DNA of 10,781 nt, from contig JAXEDY010000013.1 in NCBI GenBank assembly GCA_034104345.1, forward strand, positions 1 through 10,781, read 5' to 3'. Source of the stretch: HGM11416 sp034104345 (GTDB lineage: Bacteria > Bacillota > Clostridia > Christensenellales > Borkfalkiaceae). The position numbers were made by a program, and so were the translations under genes. Under the pieces are notes generated by a model. It ran no database searches. It was not told where the DNA came from and was given only the letters and a program-made list of their open reading frames with translations. This document shows positions 6,806 to 10,781 of this stretch, piece by piece; position 1 is the stretch's first letter; each line of letters starts with the position of its first letter.

Positions 6806-7465
6806 ATGACGAAAAGACTTGAAATAATTTTTTCCGAAATACCCGTTTGCGACAGTTTTGCCGACGTGGGGTGCGACCACGGCATTATCGCCGAACGAAT
6901 GATAGCGCGCGGCGGTTTAAAAAAACTCGTCGTTTCGGATATTTCGGCAAAAAGCCTTGAAAAAGCAAAAAAACGCCTTGAAAAATGTGAACGCGCAAAC
7001 GAATCGGAAATCGAAGCGGTTGTGTGCGACGGGCTTGAAAAAGTATCGCCGTGCGATTGCGTGTTGATTGCGGGAATGGGCGGCGAAGAAATAGACAAAA
7101 TACTGCTTTCTGCACCGTTTTTACCGCATTTTTTGGTGCTTCAACCCATGAAAAACACTCCAAAAGTGCGCAAAACCGTTATTTCGCTCGGTTATGGCAT
7201 AAAAAAAGATTACATTTTTAAAGATAAAAAGTTTTACAATCTTTTGGTATGCGAAAAAGGCGTCGAAATGCGCCCGTATACGAACACCGAATTCGAGTTC
7301 GGCAGGGATAATTTAAAAAATTATTCGCCTGATTTTATCGAATACGTTAAAACCGAACTTAAAAACGCAAAAAAATATGTAAAAGGCGTGGTGTCGCTTT
7401 GCGATCTTGCCGATCTTAATCAACGAATCACCTTGCTCACGGAGATTTTAGGCAATGAAAATTAA
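6806..7465 (+). CDS. trmK: tRNA (adenine(22)-N(1))-methyltransferase TrmK
   Basis: A 219-residue SAM-dependent methyltransferase of the TrmK/YqfN family, which makes m1A22 in the D-arm region of some tRNAs. The SAM-binding motif FADVGCDHG sits at 18-26, an acidic SAM-contact strand follows at VVSDIS, then CDGLE, the characteristic IAGMGGEEIDKIL, and LVLQPMKNTPKVRKTVISLGY, which carries the family's N/QP-type catalytic loop. The ATG at 6806 is preferred over a TTG at 6776 that overlaps the end of rpoD, because family members start shortly before the KRLE segment. No clear Shine-Dalgarno site is seen. Position right after the sigma factor and before a Nif3-family gene matches the sigA-yqfN-yqfO order of Bacillota. 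It overlaps the next gene by 11 bases. Confidence 0.93.
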   Translation: MTKRLEIIFSEIPVCDSFADVGCDHGIIAERMIARGGLKKLVVSDISAKSLEKAKKRLEKCERANESEIEAVVCDGLEKVSPCDCVLIAGMGGEEIDKILLSAPFLPHFLVLQPMKNTPKVRKTVISLGYGIKKDYIFKDKKFYNLLVCEKGVEMRPYTNTEFEFGRDNLKNYSPDFIEYVKTELKNAKKYVKGVVSLCDLADLNQRITLLTEILGNEN

Positions 7466-8240
7466 AGAAATAATCGAAGAATCAGAAAGAATCGCGCCGC
7501 TTTCTTATTCTTTTGAGGCGATAGAAAAGGGATATTACGATAACAGCGGGCTTTTAATCGATGGCGGAAATAATGAAACCGACGAAGTTTTGTTTGCTCT
7601 CGATTTAACGCGCGGCGCTTTCGAGGCCGCAAAAAGCGCGGGCGCAAAACTTATTTTCACGCATCATCCCGCAATTTACAAACCCATAAAAAACGTAAGC
7701 GGTCTTTATTGCGATTGCATTTCAAGCGGTATAAGCGTTTATTCGGCTCATCTTAATTTAGATATTGCAAAGAGCGGCATCGACGACGGGCTTTGCGAAA
7801 TTTTATGCGAGTCAGCGAACGGTAACGTTGAAAATTTTAACCCCGAAATAAAAGAAATAATAACCGACGGCAGGGGATTCGGCAGGGCGTTTAAGGTTAA
7901 GCCGCAACCGCTCGAAACCCTTGTTAACGGGCTTATAGGGGCACTTAACATAAAAAAGTATATGCTTTTCGGCGACGAAAAGCGAGTTATAAAACGCGTT
8001 GCAAGTTTTTGCGGGGCGGGGCTTGACGAAGCCGCCGTTGAAAACGAAAACGAAGCGGATCTTTTGGTTTCTGCCGATATTCCGCACCACGTTTTGCTTG
8101 CCGCGCTTGAAAAAAACAAATGCGTTCTGCAACTTACGCATTATTCTTCCGAGGCGTTCGCTTTTGAAAGATTTGTAAAAAAGTTGTGTAAAAATTTAAA
8201 AATAAAAACACGCTTTTATTTCGACGAACGTTTTTTATGA
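7455..8240 (+). CDS. Nif3-like dinuclear metal-centre protein
   Basis: A 261-residue Nif3/YbgI/YqfO family protein. Metal-site residues are visible: H70-H71 in LIFTHHPAIYK, H99 and D103 in YSAHLNLD, and H229 and E233 in LTHYSSEAFAFERF. It starts DNSGLLID near 29-36, a version of the family's (W)DN.GL motif. At 261 residues it lacks the extra middle domain found in the long Bacillus YqfO form. The ATG at 7455 sits inside the end of trmK (11-base overlap), with GGAG at 7441-7444 upstream, so translation is likely coupled. Members are often labelled GTP cyclohydrolase 1 type 2 homologue, but the true reaction is unsettled, so I give no symbol. Structures of the family form hexameric rings with two metals per subunit. 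Confidence 0.93.
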   Translation: MKIKEIIEESERIAPLSYSFEAIEKGYYDNSGLLIDGGNNETDEVLFALDLTRGAFEAAKSAGAKLIFTHHPAIYKPIKNVSGLYCDCISSGISVYSAHLNLDIAKSGIDDGLCEILCESANGNVENFNPEIKEIITDGRGFGRAFKVKPQPLETLVNGLIGALNIKKYMLFGDEKRVIKRVASFCGAGLDEAAVENENEADLLVSADIPHHVLLAALEKNKCVLQLTHYSSEAFAFERFVKKLCKNLKIKTRFYFDERFL

Positions 8241-8260
8241 TTTTTAATTAAAAGTATAAA
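8232..8260 (+). promoter_or_regulatory. Possible promoter for the zinc-ribbon and TtcA-like pair
   Basis: A TATAAA at 8255-8260 resembles a -10 box; the -35 position 17 bases upstream is only TTTTTA. The 120-base gap before the zinc-ribbon gene is the longest break in the last part of the cluster, which makes a separate promoter plausible but unproven. Confidence 0.25.
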
Positions 8261-8282
8261 ATTTGTGTAGTCGGTGCGCTTA

Positions 8283-8314
8283 TTCGGCGTAAAAACATGT
8301 GTTTTTTTGCTGAA
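8283..8314 (+). other. Imperfect stem-loop in the leader of the zinc-ribbon gene
   Basis: TTCGGC (8283-8288) pairs with GCTGAA (8309-8314) and AAAAAC (8291-8296) with GTTTTT (8301-8306), with one internal mismatch and a four-base loop ATGT. No clean T-run follows, so it could be a weak terminator, an attenuator or an mRNA-stability element. Confidence 0.45.
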
Positions 8315-8360
8315 AGTTTTGTAAAAAACGCAAAAAATAAAAGCGAAAGGAGTTTTAAAT

Positions 8361-9062
8361 ATGTCTATAATTGACAAAGTTTTAGCCTATCAGGAAGAAG
8401 ACAGAAAACTTTTCGAAATCGAAAAAGAACTTAACGGAAGCGAAGCCCGCAAAAAGGGCATCGAAGCGCAACGCTTCTTGCGTTCGGTAAGCGAAACTCT
8501 TGCGGGGCTTGAAGCAAAATCGCAGGAACTTTGCGCCGCTTACGAAAGCGCTATTTCTTCGCTCGATAATTTAAAAGACGATAACGCCGAATTCAGCGAA
8601 ATTGCCGAAAAAGTTTCAGACGAAAAAGAACTTGCGTATCTTAAGGGCAAGGCGAGCGAACTTGTAAAATCGCTTAACGACCTTGCGTTTAAAGCGCAGC
8701 GTATAAAACAGGAAATGAACGAACTTGCCGTTAACTACGGCAAGCTTAAAAAAGAAACGGTCGCTTATCAGGCGGTTTTCAAAAAGGCGGGCGAAGAATA
8801 CAGCGCGCTTAAAGAACAAGCGGCGCCTAAACGCAAAGAAATAGAAAAAAATCTTGAAAAACTCGAAAAGGATATTCCCGCCGAGATAATGCAAAAATAT
8901 AAGGAGAAACGCAAAGATAAGCATTTTCCGATAGTTTATCGCATAAACGACAAACATTGCAGCGCTTGCGGAACCGAACTTTCGATGGCGCAACTTTACA
9001 AACTCGAAAAAGAAGACGAACTTATCGAATGCGAAAACTGCCGCAGACTTATATTTAAATAA
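8361..9062 (+). CDS. Coiled-coil protein with C-terminal C4 zinc ribbon
   Basis: A 233-residue protein of the C4-type zinc-ribbon family widespread in Bacillota and other bacteria. Residues about 5-180 are rich in Glu, Lys, Leu and Ala with heptad-like spacing, consistent with a long helical coiled-coil hairpin. The C-terminus binds zinc through C200, C203 (KHCSACGTEL) and C224, C227 (IECENCRRLIFK). AAAGGAG at 8346-8352 stands 8 bases before the ATG, a clear ribosome binding site. Its biochemical role is not established; homologues are usually described only as zinc-ribbon proteins, and a nucleic-acid or complex-assembly role is a guess. It is placed downstream of the Nif3-like gene, a common arrangement, and only nine bases before the TtcA-like gene. 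Confidence 0.92.
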   Translation: MSIIDKVLAYQEEDRKLFEIEKELNGSEARKKGIEAQRFLRSVSETLAGLEAKSQELCAAYESAISSLDNLKDDNAEFSEIAEKVSDEKELAYLKGKASELVKSLNDLAFKAQRIKQEMNELAVNYGKLKKETVAYQAVFKKAGEEYSALKEQAAPKRKEIEKNLEKLEKDIPAEIMQKYKEKRKDKHFPIVYRINDKHCSACGTELSMAQLYKLEKEDELIECENCRRLIFK

Positions 9063-9071
9063 TTGCGGAAA

Positions 9072-10370
9072 ATGGATAATTTTACCGATGAACTTTCGGC
9101 AAACAATAAAAACGTCGTCGCAAATTTAGCCGCCGACGAATTCGAAATAACTGCCGAAGAACTTGAAAAATTGCTTTTTACGGCGAATTACGCAGGCAAA
9201 TGCGCCGATGAAAACGCCGCGAAAAACGTTGAAATTTTCGATATACGCGACGAATCCGATCGCGCTTACGGATTTATTCCGCAATCGAAAGGCGCAAAAA
9301 TCGACGAACTTTTAAAATATCCGCAAAATTCAAACGGGTTAAGCGTAATCGACGATAATTTTACCGCCGAAAATCGGCAAAAAAAACAAAAAATCATAAT
9401 AATTTATTGTGCAAAAGGCATTTACAGTCTTAATGCGGCGATTGATTTAAGGCAAAAAGGCTATATTGCGTATTCGCTTAAAGGCGGATATATCGAATAC
9501 GTCCGCCTTAAAATGAAAAGGCAGAACGCAAGCGAAATCTGTGAAAAAGCCGAACGTAGTCTGCGCAAAAAATTCAAAGGTCCGCTTCTTTCTAAGTTTA
9601 TAAAAGCCGCAAAAATTTATAAACTTATAAACGAAGGAGACAAAATAGCGGTGTGCATTTCGGGCGGAAAAGATTCGATGCTGATGGCGAAACTTTTTCA
9701 GGAACTAAAACGCCACAGCGAGGTGAATTTCGACCTTGAGTTTTTGGTTATGGATCCCGGGTATAATGCCGAAAACCGCGCCATTATTGAAGAAAACGCG
9801 AAAAAGTTGAACATTCCTATAAAAATTTTCAATTCGGATATTTTCGACGCCGTTTTTACCGTCGAAAAATCACCTTGTTATTTGTGCGCGCGCATGCGCC
9901 GCGGGTATCTGTACAGTTTTGCAAAGTCGCTCGGGTGCAATAAAATCGCGCTCGGGCATCACTACGACGACGTAATCGAAACTATTTTAATGGGGATGCT
10001 TTACGGCGCGCAGATTCAAACGATGATGCCAAAACTTCACAGCACTAATTTCGAAGGAATGGAACTTATTCGCCCAATGTACTTAATAAGGGAAGACGAC
10101 ATAAAGGCGTGGCGCGATTATAACGACCTTAGTTTTATTCGTTGCGCCTGCAAATTCACAGATACTTGCACAACTTGCAACAACGGCGAAAACCACTCGA
10201 AACGAATGGAAGCGAAAGAACTTATAAGGCAGATAAAGCAAAACAATCCCGACGTTGAAAAATGCATTTTCAAAAGCGTAGAAAACGTCAATTTAGATAC
10301 GGTTATCGCTTATAAGCAAAAAGGCGTACGTCATAATTTTTTAGACGAATACGATAAAAAATCGCACTGA
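9072..10370 (+). CDS. Rhodanese-like domain fused to a TtcA-family tRNA thiolation enzyme
   Basis: A 432-residue fusion. Residues about 50-145 look like a rhodanese domain: VEIFDIRDESDRAYG (53-67) and a catalytic loop IIYCAKGIYS with C113, followed by LRQKGYIAYSLKGGY. Residues 170-432 belong to the TtcA family of PP-loop ATPases: SGGKDS at 197-202, PCYLCARMRRGYLYSFAKSLGCNKIALGHHYDDVIET (268-304) with C269 and C272, then RPMYLIREDDIKAW, and the C-terminal cysteines C358, C360, C366, C369. TtcA makes 2-thiocytidine at tRNA position 32 with an iron-sulfur cluster. I infer that the rhodanese Cys may pass a persulfide sulfur to the thiolation site. The ATG at 9072 is chosen over a TTG at 9063; no strong ribosome binding site is seen, so coupling to the upstream gene is likely. 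True substrate could be another tRNA position. Confidence 0.88.
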   Translation: MDNFTDELSANNKNVVANLAADEFEITAEELEKLLFTANYAGKCADENAAKNVEIFDIRDESDRAYGFIPQSKGAKIDELLKYPQNSNGLSVIDDNFTAENRQKKQKIIIIYCAKGIYSLNAAIDLRQKGYIAYSLKGGYIEYVRLKMKRQNASEICEKAERSLRKKFKGPLLSKFIKAAKIYKLINEGDKIAVCISGGKDSMLMAKLFQELKRHSEVNFDLEFLVMDPGYNAENRAIIEENAKKLNIPIKIFNSDIFDAVFTVEKSPCYLCARMRRGYLYSFAKSLGCNKIALGHHYDDVIETILMGMLYGAQIQTMMPKLHSTNFEGMELIRPMYLIREDDIKAWRDYNDLSFIRCACKFTDTCTTCNNGENHSKRMEAKELIRQIKQNNPDVEKCIFKSVENVNLDTVIAYKQKGVRHNFLDEYDKKSH

Positions 10371-10626
10371 AAAACGATTAAAAAAAGCGGATAATACGAC
10401 CGTTATAAGTGAGAAAAATTACGCTGCAAGGCATCCGCATGCGTTATTCGGCGAAAGGCGATTTAAAATGATGCGATAGTTATTTTTTTACTCGATTTTT
10501 AATAGAATAAAATGTCAAAAAAACGACGCCGTTGCCTTTAAGTTTAACAAACTTATCGGCATAGAATATTATAAAAAATCGAATTTATTTGAACTGCAAT
10601 TTTACAAAATAACAAATAACAAAAAT

Positions 10627-10649
10627 AAAAAAAACACCTTAAAGGGCGT
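10627..10649 (-). terminator. Possible intrinsic terminator for a leftward transcript
   Basis: Read on the minus strand, a stem ACGCC/GGTGT (five pairs including one G-U, loop CTTTAA) is followed directly by eight T. It would stop transcription coming from the right, beyond the window. The stem is short, so this is tentative. Confidence 0.4.
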
Positions 10650-10698
10650 CACTCTTAGGGATTTTAATTGAATATTTTATAAAACTCGACTTTCAATA

Positions 10699-10726
10699 AG
10701 GCAATGTCAAGAATTTTGTGTAAACA
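10699..10726 (+). mobile_element. Possible terminal inverted repeat of an IS256-family element (partial)
   Basis: The stretch contains TGTCAAGAATTTTGTGTAAA (10705-10724). IS256-family (mutator-type) elements have ends in which an outer variable part is followed by AATT-TGTGTAAA, as in IS256 itself. By that polarity the outer end is near 10699 and the element body would run to the right, past the window. No transposase codons are visible in the last 55 bases. The match is from memory and short, so it may be a relic or chance. Confidence 0.35.
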
Positions 10727-10781
10727 CCTTGTAGATTTTTTGGTGTTTTAGCTAAATAAATCGGTTAATTGCGGTTGAGCA

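Larger units (their letters stand above)
10371..10781. other. AT-rich intergenic region at the right window edge
   Basis: About 411 bases without a convincing gene on either strand. It contains a stem-loop around 10528-10560 (inner arms AAGTTT/AAACTT, outer GCCG/CGGC), the leftward terminator candidate at 10627-10649, and the IS256-like end from about 10699. No convincing terminator for the rightward TtcA-like gene was found; the T-run at 10482-10489 is not preceded by a good stem. Confidence 0.65.

Noticed and set aside
1..10781. Defence system, CRISPR array or prophage
   Set aside because: No spaced short repeats, Cas-like, nuclease-toxin, integrase or phage structural motifs were seen. 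All confident genes are housekeeping or surface-protein genes.

Overview
The window looks like part of a chromosome of a low-to-moderate GC, Clostridia-like member of the Bacillota, probably an uncultured gut lineage. The grounds are the gene order (dGTPase, primase, major sigma factor, tRNA m1A22 methyltransferase, Nif3-family protein, C4 zinc-ribbon protein), the strong AAGGAG-type ribosome binding sites at several genes, and proteins carrying SipW-type signal peptides. TAA, TAG and TGA all serve as stops, so there is no sign of a TGA-recoding genetic code. The placement is inference; no rRNA is present to fix it.

Left part (1 to about 2310, minus strand): two tandem genes for secreted proteins with a TasA/CalY-like, SipW-type signal peptide. 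The downstream one is cut by the left window edge. The complete one continues into a probable right-handed beta-helix. The first 142 codons and about 150 bases of upstream leader are duplicated between the two genes. Codon choice here differs from the rest of the window.

Middle (about 2310 to 2643): an AT-rich divergent intergenic region with a perfect 12-bp inverted repeat and a possible promoter for the rightward genes.

Right part (2644 to 10370, plus strand): dgt, dnaG, rpoD, trmK, a Nif3-like gene, a coiled-coil/zinc-ribbon gene and a rhodanese-TtcA fusion. This is a housekeeping cluster for nucleotide pools, replication priming, transcription and tRNA modification. The trmK and Nif3-like genes overlap. 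The zinc-ribbon and TtcA-like genes are separated by only a few bases. The zinc-ribbon pair has its own leader with a stem-loop and may be a separate transcription unit.

Right end (10371 to 10781): no gene seen. It holds a possible leftward terminator and a sequence resembling the terminal inverted repeat of an IS256-family (mutator-type) element whose body would lie beyond the window.

No CRISPR array, tRNA, rRNA, phage structural gene or recognisable defence system was found. The least ordinary items are the duplicated structured leader of the SipW-type genes and the rhodanese-TtcA fusion.
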